From contig JAKSCY010000190.1 in NCBI GenBank assembly GCA_022360355.1, positions 1 to 7,459 on the forward strand: a stretch of DNA of 7,459 nt, read 5' to 3'. Each line of letters begins with the position of its first letter. The first letter of the stretch is position 1. Under the pieces are notes generated by a model. The model was not told where the DNA came from. It made no database searches and saw nothing but the letters and a program-made list of their open reading frames with translations. This document shows, one piece after another, positions 1 to 5,738 of this stretch. Made by a program: the position numbers and the translations under genes. The stretch is from Chlorobiales bacterium. Its GTDB lineage: Bacteria > Bacteroidota > Chlorobiia > Chlorobiales > Chlorobiaceae.

Positions 1-6
1 ATGTTT

Positions 7-111
7 TTAACACTTTGTTGGCAGGGATTGCAATTGCTCGATGAATGCAAGGATTTCCTGCCTTGACGGGGTTGCCGCTGGAGGGGGTGTCTTGGACGTC
101 GCGGCGAGCAT
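7..111 (-). pseudogene. Short GC-rich ORF, possible C-terminal remnant of a lost gene
   Basis: A 34-codon ATG-to-TAA frame reads on the minus strand. Its first half is Ala/Pro/Thr-rich and it ends in a well-formed amphipathic helix (QEILAFIEQLQSLP) before a stop. It is clearly richer in GC than the flanking 120-230 region and than the gene at 228-899, and an in-frame stop lies a few codons upstream of the ATG. A linker plus helix with an abrupt beginning is what the tail of a larger, decayed protein such as a mobile-element gene would look like, but I do not recognise the family. It could also be a chance ORF. Confidence 0.2.
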
Positions 112-188
112 CTTGGTTGGGGTTTAAAGGTGTCTCGAGAAAGGAGAGTTTTTGTTGTCTTGCTTGTTATATGACTTTTTCGGCTAAA

Positions 189-225
189 AATATTTTAAAT
201 AAAGATTTTTTATTTTATAAATATT
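189..225 (-). terminator. AT-only hairpin after the HTH-PAS gene
   Basis: The stretch just past the stop of the minus-strand gene forms an inverted repeat. An outer arm AATATTT (189-195) pairs with AAATATT (219-225), and an inner arm AAATAAA (197-203) pairs with TTTATTT (209-215), with a small bulge between. Read on the minus strand the hairpin runs into a T tract. The position fits a rho-independent terminator, but the stem has no G-C pairs, so it would be weak and may simply reflect AT richness. Confidence 0.3.
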
Positions 226-227
226 GA

Positions 228-899
228 TCATTCCTCTATTGATATGTTACTTGTCTTTCTGGCAACGATAATATACTCTTTTTGTTCTTTGTAATCTTTT
301 TTTACTATGTTATTTCCATAAACACTCCATTCAACTTCAATATAATGATTGTGAGCATGTTTAAATCTGCTCGACATTTCACATCTCGTGTTTTCTTCAT
401 TTTCTATAAAAACGTAATTATGTACATATGCTCTTTCATTAGGATGAATTAAGTCTAAAAAATATATTCCTTGTAAATCTTTGTTGTTATAACCAAGAAA
501 ATTTTCAAATGATTTTGTAAACTCATCTAAAACAAGATTACAATTTAAAACAGCATAAGCATCAAATGAAGTGGAATGTGTTTCATCCAACTGTTGATAT
601 AAAAGATGTAATCTTCTCGTTATTAGTTCCATTTCGAGCTTATATCCTGAAGTCATGAGATGTGTCCCCAAGCCGCTAATCACTTTGTTTCTTTTCCCAT
701 GCATTATCCAGTCGATGTCTGCTCCATCTTTTTCCAGTTGTTCCAGTAATTTCTTTCCCGGAATACTTTTTCCTTTCAGATATGGAGCCATTTGGGCTGG
801 ATATTTGATCCCTATCGCCCTGCAAAATGCGCTGATAGACCCATGCTTTTTCAGAATATATTCCCGAAGCCTGTAATTAAAATCTTTGTAAATTTTCAT
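228..899 (-). CDS. Helix-turn-helix and PAS-domain protein, probable transcriptional regulator
   Basis: Protein of 223 residues. Residues about 9-66 resemble the Cro/CI or phage-repressor type of helix-turn-helix: LREYILKKHGSISAFCRAIG, then a second helix around the PAQMAPYLKG segment, then an end resembling IDWIMHGK. After a linker, residues about 115-217 look like a PAS domain, with the typical FLGYNNKDLQG and DLIHPNER segments and closing beta strands. No histidine kinase, GGDEF or membrane segment is present, so this looks like a one-component sensor-regulator in the cytoplasm. The PAS ligand cannot be told from sequence. ATG at 899 is chosen because GGGAG lies about 12 bases upstream. 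The gene is markedly AT-rich compared with the gvp genes, suggesting a different history. It points away from the gas vesicle cluster and is separated from it by about 900 bases, so a role in controlling buoyancy is only a possibility. Confidence 0.75.
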   Translation of the reverse strand: MKIYKDFNYRLREYILKKHGSISAFCRAIGIKYPAQMAPYLKGKSIPGKKLLEQLEKDGADIDWIMHGKRNKVISGLGTHLMTSGYKLEMELITRRLHLLYQQLDETHSTSFDAYAVLNCNLVLDEFTKSFENFLGYNNKDLQGIYFLDLIHPNERAYVHNYVFIENEENTRCEMSSRFKHAHNHYIEVEWSVYGNNIVKKDYKEQKEYIIVARKTSNISIEE

Positions 900-1446
900 G
901 GTTTATAACTACTCCCATTTCTATAACGATAGATTTTTTGTCCTGTGCCAGGCATGGCTGTGTAACAGGAAACACCTCTGGCTTATAAAGCTTCTATGTG
1001 CTTTGCGATCATGAAGCGGTTCGTTTTCTGAAAATGATTTTTTAACGACTTTCAGTGCATCGTCAACCAACATTTTGAGACGTTCATTTCTTTCCACATT
1101 CCGGAGCTGCAAGTACCCAAGTCAAGCATATAGATTGCTCTATGTCTTTTTGTCACTGCTTGCAGGGCTTTAACTTCAGATTTTTTAGGGGTTAAAGGGT
1201 GATAAAGAGCTTTAGGGAAGTGGGGGTGCCCTTTCAACGTATGGCGTATTTTGCCTTATCAGTACAACCATCCTGACCTCCAATGATAGTTTTTTGCTTC
1301 ATATTATGCAAGCTTAAATGTGTTTTTGAAAAAGGATGAGAATCTATCATTTGGCGATGTTGAAAAGAAATGAGATGAAATTCTGAGATATGTAGCATAT
1401 ACAGAAGGTTTTATGGAGGTATGATGTTTTTTGTTGTTATTTGTTA

Positions 1447-1464
1447 ATGATATATATATATCAT
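1447..1464. promoter_or_regulatory. 18-bp perfect palindrome, possible operator
   Basis: The sequence ATGATATATATATATCAT is identical to its reverse complement over 18 bases. It lies in the AT-rich core of the intergenic region, about 350 bases upstream of gvpA, and is followed at once by a partial copy of its right half (ATATATCA). Such a site could bind a dimeric regulator, but alternating AT tracts form palindromes easily by chance. Confidence 0.25.
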
Positions 1465-1683
1465 ATATCAAAAAATATGGATTTTGCTTGTTTTAAGTAT
1501 TTTTTGCTAATATTAACCAGTGGCAATTAGCCCCAATTTTAGTTGCGCTCCCTTGTCCCCTATAAGAAGTGATGCTGCCTTATATAACGCATGTTGCTTC
1601 ATGAAAAACACTGTCAGGAAGTTTCTGGAGATTTGCCTCAAGCACGTTTACCCTGTAAAAAACGAGTGTTCATGGTATTGAGG

Positions 1684-1707
1684 AGCCGGGACTGGTGCCC
1701 TTCGGCT
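1684..1707 (+). promoter_or_regulatory. Possible leader hairpin upstream of gvpA
   Basis: AGCCG (1684-1688) pairs with CGGCT (1703-1707), and GG (1689-1690) with CC (1699-1700) after a 2-nt bulge, giving a GC-rich stem of about seven pairs. It sits about 110 bases before the gvpA start codon in otherwise AT-rich DNA, where a leader RNA of the abundant gvpA message would be. A role in message stability is inference. No T tract follows, so it is unlikely to be a terminator. Confidence 0.25.
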
Positions 1708-1815
1708 GGATAGGCAGTGGATGTTATGGGTGATTTGACGCAAAACGCAGAATGTGCTCTTGGGTGTTGTGCCCGGAGCTTTTTCTAAAATAATAACCTA
1801 AAAAGGAGAAATATT

Positions 1816-2022
1816 ATGGCAGTTGAAAAAACCATGGGATCATCAAGTCTCGTTGAAGTGGTTGACCGCATCCTCGACAAAGGTGTTGTTATTGATGCGT
1901 GGGCCAGGGTTTCACTGGTTGGTATCGAGTTGCTGGCTGTTGAGGCAAGAGTTGTTGTTGCTTCTGTAGAAACATATCTGAAGTATGCTGAAGCAATAGG
2001 GCTGACCGCTCGCGCTGCTTGA
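1816..2022 (+). CDS. gvpA: Gas vesicle structural protein GvpA
   Basis: Protein of 68 residues, the normal length for GvpA, which polymerises into the ribs of the gas-filled protein shell. The family core is intact: [20 protein letters not shown] (first helix and first strand), [20 protein letters not shown] (strands and second helix), then [17 protein letters not shown]. This is a short hydrophobic protein without a signal peptide, as expected for a cytoplasmic self-assembling subunit. GGAG at 1805-1808 lies seven bases before the ATG, the best ribosome binding site among the structural genes here and in keeping with high expression. A 155-nt gap follows before the next gene; I find no strong terminator in it, only a distant inverted pair GAGATTT (2046-2052) and AAATCTC (2108-2114). 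Transcription may therefore continue into the downstream genes. Confidence 0.97.
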   Translation: MAVEKTMGSSSLVEVVDRILDKGVVIDAWARVSLVGIELLAVEARVVVASVETYLKYAEAIGLTARAA

Positions 2023-2177
2023 TCCTGAACGTTTGAGTTTAGGGTGAGATTTTATTGCAAGCTTATCCTTGTAGAAAGAAGCAAGTATCAAGTATATGTT
2101 TCCAGTGAAATCTCAAATTGTCACCTGTTTCCAATAGGGCTGTCCTAAGAGTTAAGTTGCATAATAATTTTTGAGAG

Positions 2178-2846
2178 ATGGATATTAAGGCGTTTCAGGA
2201 GGAAGTCGAAGGGATTGTTGACGATGTGTTATCAGTTTATGAGGAAAGTGTAGAAACCGTTGAGCAGATTACTTCCACTCCATACCGGTTTATCGAGTTG
2301 GAAGAAGAGCTTTTTAATACCCGAAGAGAAAGAGAGCAGATTTTTGTGACTTTAAAAGAGTTGTTGGCTAACAATGACTCTCTCCGAAAAAAAGATTTTG
2401 ATTGTATGATGCACCGGATTCTCGATGCTCAGGAAAAAAGAGAATCAGAGGTTAAGTGCATGCTTCGATCATATTTCGATAGCCAGAAAGAAATGGCATC
2501 GGTATTACGAGAAAAATTACGAGTGTTCCGCGCTGACCTTGGGGGAGGGAATCAGGAGTTTATCAGGCAATTCAGGGGCTTTGCTGATAATCTGTTTCAG
2601 GAGGGGGAGCAGCGAAAAAGATACGTTGAGGGGAAATTACATGAGTACAGGCAATCACAGCAGGAGATAGCAGATGCTCTGAGAAAACTGCTGGATAAGG
2701 GGAGAGAATTAAGAGTTCATGATTTGAGGAAATTGCTTACCGAGTTTGAAAATTCCCGTATAAAAAGAAAGAGAGAGCAAAGTGAACGTGAAAAGAAGGT
2801 TATTGATATGTTAAAAGGGTTTAAAGAGGAACGGTTGGGAAAGTAA
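2178..2846 (+). CDS. Charged coiled-coil repeat protein of the gas vesicle cluster, GvpC-like candidate
   Basis: Protein of 222 residues, almost wholly helical by inspection, very rich in Glu, Lys, Arg and Gln, with no signal peptide or membrane segment. It contains an imperfect repeat of about 51-58 residues. The clearest part is a pattern Y-x-x-S-Q-x-E-(I/M)-A-x-x-L-R-x-x-L at residues 99-114 and again at 157-172, with a weaker copy near 49-63 (REQIFVTLKELL). Cyanobacterial GvpC is also a helical repeat protein, with Gln/Glu/Ala-rich repeats lying along the GvpA ribs, so a wall-binding role is plausible. Sequence similarity is too weak to assign GvpC with certainty. There is no clear Shine-Dalgarno at proper spacing before ATG 2178 (GAGAG abuts it). 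It lies between gvpA and the 33-residue repeat protein. Confidence 0.75.
   Translation: MDIKAFQEEVEGIVDDVLSVYEESVETVEQITSTPYRFIELEEELFNTRREREQIFVTLKELLANNDSLRKKDFDCMMHRILDAQEKRESEVKCMLRSYFDSQKEMASVLREKLRVFRADLGGGNQEFIRQFRGFADNLFQEGEQRKRYVEGKLHEYRQSQQEIADALRKLLDKGRELRVHDLRKLLTEFENSRIKRKREQSEREKKVIDMLKGFKEERLGK
2313..2819 (+). repeat. Three imperfect 51-58-residue helical repeats within the coiled-coil protein
   Basis: By hand alignment the units span residues about 46-98, 99-156 and 157-214. Equivalent hydrophobic positions recur exactly 58 residues apart between units 2 and 3 (M106/I164, L110/L168) and 51 apart between units 1 and 2 (I55/M106, L59/L110). An L-x-x-(Y/F) motif at 96-99, 154-157 and 212-215 is spaced 58 and 58. 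The 51/58 difference is seven residues, one heptad. The DNA itself is diverged, so the duplication is old. Confidence 0.5.
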
Positions 2847-2915
2847 GCTCCTGGTTGATGCGGGTTCAGGGTATAACAGTGTTGAAATATTAACAAAATT
2901 AAAATCTTAAGTATC

Positions 2916-4031
2916 ATGGGGATCTCTTCAGACATGGTCAACCTCGCGGACAGCATCTCTGCTGGGCACAACGGGCGCAAAAAAGTTACTGAGAACCGTC
3001 TTCAGGAACTTCAGGATCTTAGAAGCGAGGTGCGTGACAAGCTTGGTTCATTTGAAAAACAAAGAGAACAGGTAAAAAGGGAATTGCAAAAGGGCCGTAA
3101 GGATTTGCTTGGCAGATTGCGTGTGGCCGACCGGGATCTGAAACATTCGGTTAAAGGTATGATGGATGCGCTTCGGGTTGACCGCAAGGAAAAAAGTGTC
3201 GAGCAGGCAAAGGTGCTTGAAGAGTTTCATAGTGCACTGGGTGATTCGGTGAAAAGGTTGATGGATGCTTTTGGGGCAGACAACAGGGAAAAAAGTGTCG
3301 AGCAGGCAAGGATGCTTCAGGAGTTTCGTAGTGCATTGAGTGATTCGGTGAAAGAGATGAGGGATGCTTTTGGGGCAGATCACAGGGAAAAAAGTGTTGA
3401 GCAGGCAAAGATGCTTCAAGAATTTCGTAGTGCGTTGAGTGATTCGATGGACAAGCTGATAGATGCTCTTGGAGCAGACCGCAGTGAGAGAAGTGCCGAG
3501 CAGGCAAGAACTCTTCAAAGGTTTCATAGTGCATTGAGTAATTCGGTAGAAAAAATGCTGCATGTATTTAGTGCCGATCATCAGAAGATGAAGAAGGCGC
3601 AAGGGGAGAGTTTGGCAGCATTAATGAATGAGTTGCGGCAAGGTTCAGAAGCCTTGAAAAAGGTTCGGAAGGGGGGAAGCGGAGATTTGGTTTCCAGGGC
3701 AGGAAAAGTAAAGAAGAAAAAAGTTGAGCCGGCAAAAGTTCCCTTAGTTGCCAAGCAGGAGGAAACAAGCGTTATCAAGGTTGAGCGTTCAGCTCAAACG
3801 GATCAGAAAGAGGTGGAGGTTGCTTTGCATGATAAAGAGAGAGAAAATAAAAAATCAGGAGATCTTGGCGAGCAGGTTTTGGAATACATTATCAATCGTC
3901 CCCAAGGCGTTCGCGTGGGGGATATGGAAAAGCCATTAGGCGCAAACCGGATGCGATTGGGTGTTATTGCCAAGAAGCTGTATGAAAGTAACAAAGTGAG
4001 AAAAGAGGGAAGTCTCTACCTTCCGCTTTAA
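2916..4031 (+). CDS. 33-residue-repeat protein, GvpC-like, with winged-helix-like C-terminus
   Basis: Protein of 371 residues. Residues 1-73 are a charged helical region. Residues 74-238 hold five tandem units of exactly 33 residues, four close and the fifth degenerate, built on the pattern A-L-S-D-S-V-x-x-(M/L)-x-D-A-F-G-A-D-x-x-E-(K/R)-S-x-E-Q-A-(K/R)-x-L-Q-E-F-(R/H)-S. Residues about 239-315 are a Lys/Glu/Val-rich linker. Residues about 316-371 look like a winged helix: EQVLEYIINR, a turn with RVGDMEKPLG, NRMRLGVIAKKL, then a strand pair ending in SLYLPL. A 33-residue helical repeat is the hallmark of cyanobacterial GvpC, which binds outside the GvpA wall and strengthens it. Position in the cluster supports a similar role here, though the repeat sequence is not clearly homologous. 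No good Shine-Dalgarno precedes ATG 2916, and an upstream in-frame stop excludes a much longer start. Confidence 0.8.
   Translation: MGISSDMVNLADSISAGHNGRKKVTENRLQELQDLRSEVRDKLGSFEKQREQVKRELQKGRKDLLGRLRVADRDLKHSVKGMMDALRVDRKEKSVEQAKVLEEFHSALGDSVKRLMDAFGADNREKSVEQARMLQEFRSALSDSVKEMRDAFGADHREKSVEQAKMLQEFRSALSDSMDKLIDALGADRSERSAEQARTLQRFHSALSNSVEKMLHVFSADHQKMKKAQGESLAALMNELRQGSEALKKVRKGGSGDLVSRAGKVKKKKVEPAKVPLVAKQEETSVIKVERSAQTDQKEVEVALHDKERENKKSGDLGEQVLEYIINRPQGVRVGDMEKPLGANRMRLGVIAKKLYESNKVRKEGSLYLPL
3135..3629 (+). repeat. Five tandem 99-bp units encoding 33-residue repeats
   Basis: Units at 3135-3233, 3234-3332, 3333-3431, 3432-3530 and 3531-3629. The second and third are close to identical in DNA as well as protein (for example AAAAGTGT followed by GAGCAGGCAA and a conserved GATGCTTTTGGGGCAGA). 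The first and fourth are moderately diverged and the fifth keeps only its first half. Near-identical DNA in the middle points to recent unit duplication or gene conversion, so copy number may vary between strains. Confidence 0.9.
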
Positions 4032-4072
4032 ACGATGTTTGTACTGTTAATCATTTAAAATTTGTGAAGTAA

Positions 4073-5038
4073 ATGCCGAAAATTGATGAGTTATCTGTTG
4101 TGCTTGAGCCGACAGCACAAGCGGACTTTGTGGAGACCGATTATGTGAAAAGGATGGTTCAAAGAGCACAGGCCTATATCAGGGCTGGGTTTCCTGTACA
4201 TTTTCGAGGCCCGTCAGGTACCGGCAAAACAACTTTGGCACTTCATCTCGCGCATACAATAGGACGGCCGGTTATCTTGATCCATGGAGATGCTGAGTTT
4301 ACTACATCTGACCTGATAGGTGGCGAGCATGGGCATCGTTTTCAAAAGGTCGTGGATAATTTTATTCACACCGTTCATAAATATGAGGAAAACATGGTCA
4401 AACGGTGGGTGGATAACAGACTGACAGTTGCCTGCAAGCATGGATTTACGCTGGTTTATGATGAGTTTTCGCGTTCTCGTCCGGAAGCAAATAATGTTTT
4501 GCTGTCAATTCTGCAGGAAAGGGTAATGGATATGCCGGCAGGTCGGGGAGAAGATCCGTACCTGAAGGTTCATCCTGACTTTACGGCTATTTTTACCTCC
4601 AACCCGGAAGAGTATGCCGGCGTAAATCGAACCCAGGATGCTTTAAGAGATAGAATGATAACGATGGATGTCGATCATTTCGACTATGAGACAGAGGTAA
4701 GGATCGCCCGGGCAAAGTCAGGCTTGTCCCGTAAGGATACAGAGAAGGTTGTTAAGATTGTGCGAGGATTGAGAGGGTCGGAAAAGAGCGAGTTTGAGCC
4801 TACGGTAAGGGCCAGCATTATGATTACAAGAACGTTAAAGCAGCTCGGCCTTAAGCCTGAACGTGACAGGGAGGTGTTTGGGGAGATTTGTCAGGATATT
4901 CTTTCATCAGCAACAAGCAGGGTTGGTTCCAAAACCAACCAGAAACGTGTGAGAAAAATTGTTGTGGATTTAATCAATGAGGATTTGACTTCACATGTCG
5001 TTGAAAAAAAGGAGGAGATGTGTCATGATGCAGTTTAG
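4073..5038 (+). CDS. gvpN: Gas vesicle AAA+ ATPase GvpN
   Basis: Protein of 321 residues, usual for GvpN, a MoxR-type AAA+ ATPase needed for vesicles to grow to full width. Walker A is GPSGTGKTT at residues 46-54. Walker B lies in LVYDEFSRSRPEANN at 127-141, with catalytic D130 and E131. A sensor-1 type TSNPEEYAGV is at 175-184, followed by NRTQDALRDRM with the conserved arginines. The N-terminal FVETDYVKRMVQRAQAYIRA is typical of the family. The C-terminal part (about 215-321) is the helical lid. The start lacks a strong ribosome binding site (only GAAG six bases away). Its last 14 bases overlap the next gene, which suggests translational coupling. Confidence 0.95.
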   Translation: MPKIDELSVVLEPTAQADFVETDYVKRMVQRAQAYIRAGFPVHFRGPSGTGKTTLALHLAHTIGRPVILIHGDAEFTTSDLIGGEHGHRFQKVVDNFIHTVHKYEENMVKRWVDNRLTVACKHGFTLVYDEFSRSRPEANNVLLSILQERVMDMPAGRGEDPYLKVHPDFTAIFTSNPEEYAGVNRTQDALRDRMITMDVDHFDYETEVRIARAKSGLSRKDTEKVVKIVRGLRGSEKSEFEPTVRASIMITRTLKQLGLKPERDREVFGEICQDILSSATSRVGSKTNQKRVRKIVVDLINEDLTSHVVEKKEEMCHDAV

Positions 5039-5372
5039 CGCGATTCGGGGAATAAACACGCTCAAGACTGTAGGTGGGCTGAAACGTCGTGCTTCGAATA
5101 GCGATCGAGCTCAGGTTCATCTTGATATCTACGTTTTGGTGCAGGAAAGAGATCGTCTTGAGAAAGAAAAACACCAGGTTGTATCGAGGCTCGAATCGGT
5201 CAATGATAGATTGAAAACTATAGATAACCAAGTTAATGAGCTGAAAACTATCATCGATGCGGGCCGCGTTAAAAGCAAGAATCAGCGAGGAGCCGCAGCA
5301 AAAAAAGGCCGACGTGTAGTGAGTGACAAGGAAGACAGCAAGACGTGGCAAGTCAAAAACCTGCAGTATTAG
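5025..5372 (+). CDS. Small basic coiled-coil protein of the gas vesicle cluster
   Basis: Protein of 115 residues from ATG 5025. This start is preferred over an in-frame ATG at 4995 because GGAGGA (5011-5016) sits eight bases upstream. The N-terminus (FSAIRGINTLKTVGGLKRR) is short and basic. Residues about 37-80 form a coiled coil with regular Leu/Val/Ile spacing (LVQERDRLEKEKHQVVSRLE and onward). The tail is Lys/Arg-rich. I cannot assign a named Gvp family. My impression is that small coiled-coil genes next to gvpN occur in other bacterial gas vesicle clusters, but I cannot confirm this here. It overlaps gvpN by 14 bases and the following GvpA-family gene by 28, so it belongs to the operon. 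A partner or adaptor for GvpN or the GvpJ-like protein is a reasonable guess. Confidence 0.8.
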   Translation: MMQFSAIRGINTLKTVGGLKRRASNSDRAQVHLDIYVLVQERDRLEKEKHQVVSRLESVNDRLKTIDNQVNELKTIIDAGRVKSKNQRGAAAKKGRRVVSDKEDSKTWQVKNLQY

Positions 5373-5692
5373 TAGTAAAATCTATTCCCATGAATCAGAT
5401 AACCCATGCAACACAGGCTTCAACACTTGCCGACATTTTAGAGAGGGTTCTTGATAAAGGTGTTGTCATTGCTGGTGATATAAAGGTACAGATCGCAGAT
5501 ATCGATCTTATAACGTTAAAAATACGTTTGGTTGTGGCCTCTGTTGATAAGGCCAAAGAGATAGGGATTAACTGGTGGGAAGAGGATGAAAATCTTTCCT
5601 TAAACAGCAGATTTAAGGAACTTCAGCAAGAAAACAATGCATTGAAAGAAAGGATTGTGAAGCTCGAGACTGCAAGAGATGGAGGGGAATAA
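5345..5692 (+). CDS. gvpJ: GvpA-family minor gas vesicle protein, GvpJ-like
   Basis: Protein of 115 residues with a GvpA-type core at about 26-80: TLADILERVLDKGVVIAGDI, then IADIDLITLKIRLVVASVDKAKEIGINWW. The DIKVQIADIDL strand and the WWE ending distinguish it from GvpA and match the minor GvpJ/GvpM/GvpS group, thought to act in nucleation or at the vesicle tips. The particular subgroup letter is uncertain. A C-terminal extension (about 86-112) forms a short coiled coil that GvpA lacks. A GTG start at 5345 is favoured: AAGGAAG lies about 11 bases upstream and the gene then overlaps the previous one by 28 bases. ATG 5390 (residue 16) is an alternative without a visible ribosome binding site; it would remove a non-conserved leader and leave the core intact. 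Confidence 0.9.
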   Translation: MASQKPAVLVVKSIPMNQITHATQASTLADILERVLDKGVVIAGDIKVQIADIDLITLKIRLVVASVDKAKEIGINWWEEDENLSLNSRFKELQQENNALKERIVKLETARDGGE

Positions 5693-5738
5693 TGTTCAGG
5701 TATTCAGCTATGACCATTATAAAACGGAGTTATAGGCC

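Larger units (their letters stand above)
900..1815. other. Long intergenic region without a convincing gene
   Basis: About 916 bases between the HTH-PAS gene and gvpA. The minus strand holds a chain of small overlapping frames: 1302-1234 (22 codons), 1271-1212 (19 codons, with GGAGGT four bases before its ATG), 1237-1052 (61 codons, TTG start overlapping the end of the first) and 1112-921 (63 codons). None resembles a family I recognise; a decayed gene broken by frameshifts is possible. Bases 1425-1520 are very AT-rich and include an 18-bp palindrome. Bases 1530-1815 are more GC-balanced and should hold the gvpA promoter and leader. I see a TTGACG at 1735-1740 and a TAAAAT at 1786-1791, but neither has a good partner at normal spacing, and I find no sigma-54 (-24/-12) element. 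Confidence 0.5.

Noticed and set aside
655..876. 73-codon plus-strand frame with a hydrophobic appearance
   Set aside because: It is the antisense shadow of the helix-turn-helix region of the minus-strand gene and has no ribosome binding site.
1421..1447. GGAGGT followed at once by ATGATG and eight codons to a stop, resembling a leader peptide
   Set aside because: The spacing between GGAGGT and the start is nearly zero, the peptide is only eight residues, and no attenuator structure follows.
1691..1710. TGGTGCCCTTCGGCTGG as a possible sigma-54 promoter
   Set aside because: The GG and GC elements are one base too close for a -24/-12 promoter and the flanking bases do not match.
2046..2114. 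Inverted pair GAGATTT / AAATCTC after gvpA as a terminator
   Set aside because: The arms are only 7 bp, about 55 bases apart, with no T tract after the second arm.
3135..3530. Regular 99-bp repeats that might suggest a CRISPR array
   Set aside because: The units are head-to-tail coding repeats without unique spacers and keep one reading frame.
3048..3602. Long open frame of 184 codons on the minus strand, with another at 3151-3534
   Set aside because: Both lie opposite the 33-residue repeats; the 99-bp periodicity repeats stop-free stretches in the antisense frames. The products are Cys/His/Phe-rich with no domain, and the plus-strand gene is convincing.
4974..5351. 125-codon minus-strand frame opposite the end of gvpN and the coiled-coil gene
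   Set aside because: It is antisense to two well-supported genes with ribosome binding sites and shows no recognisable domain.
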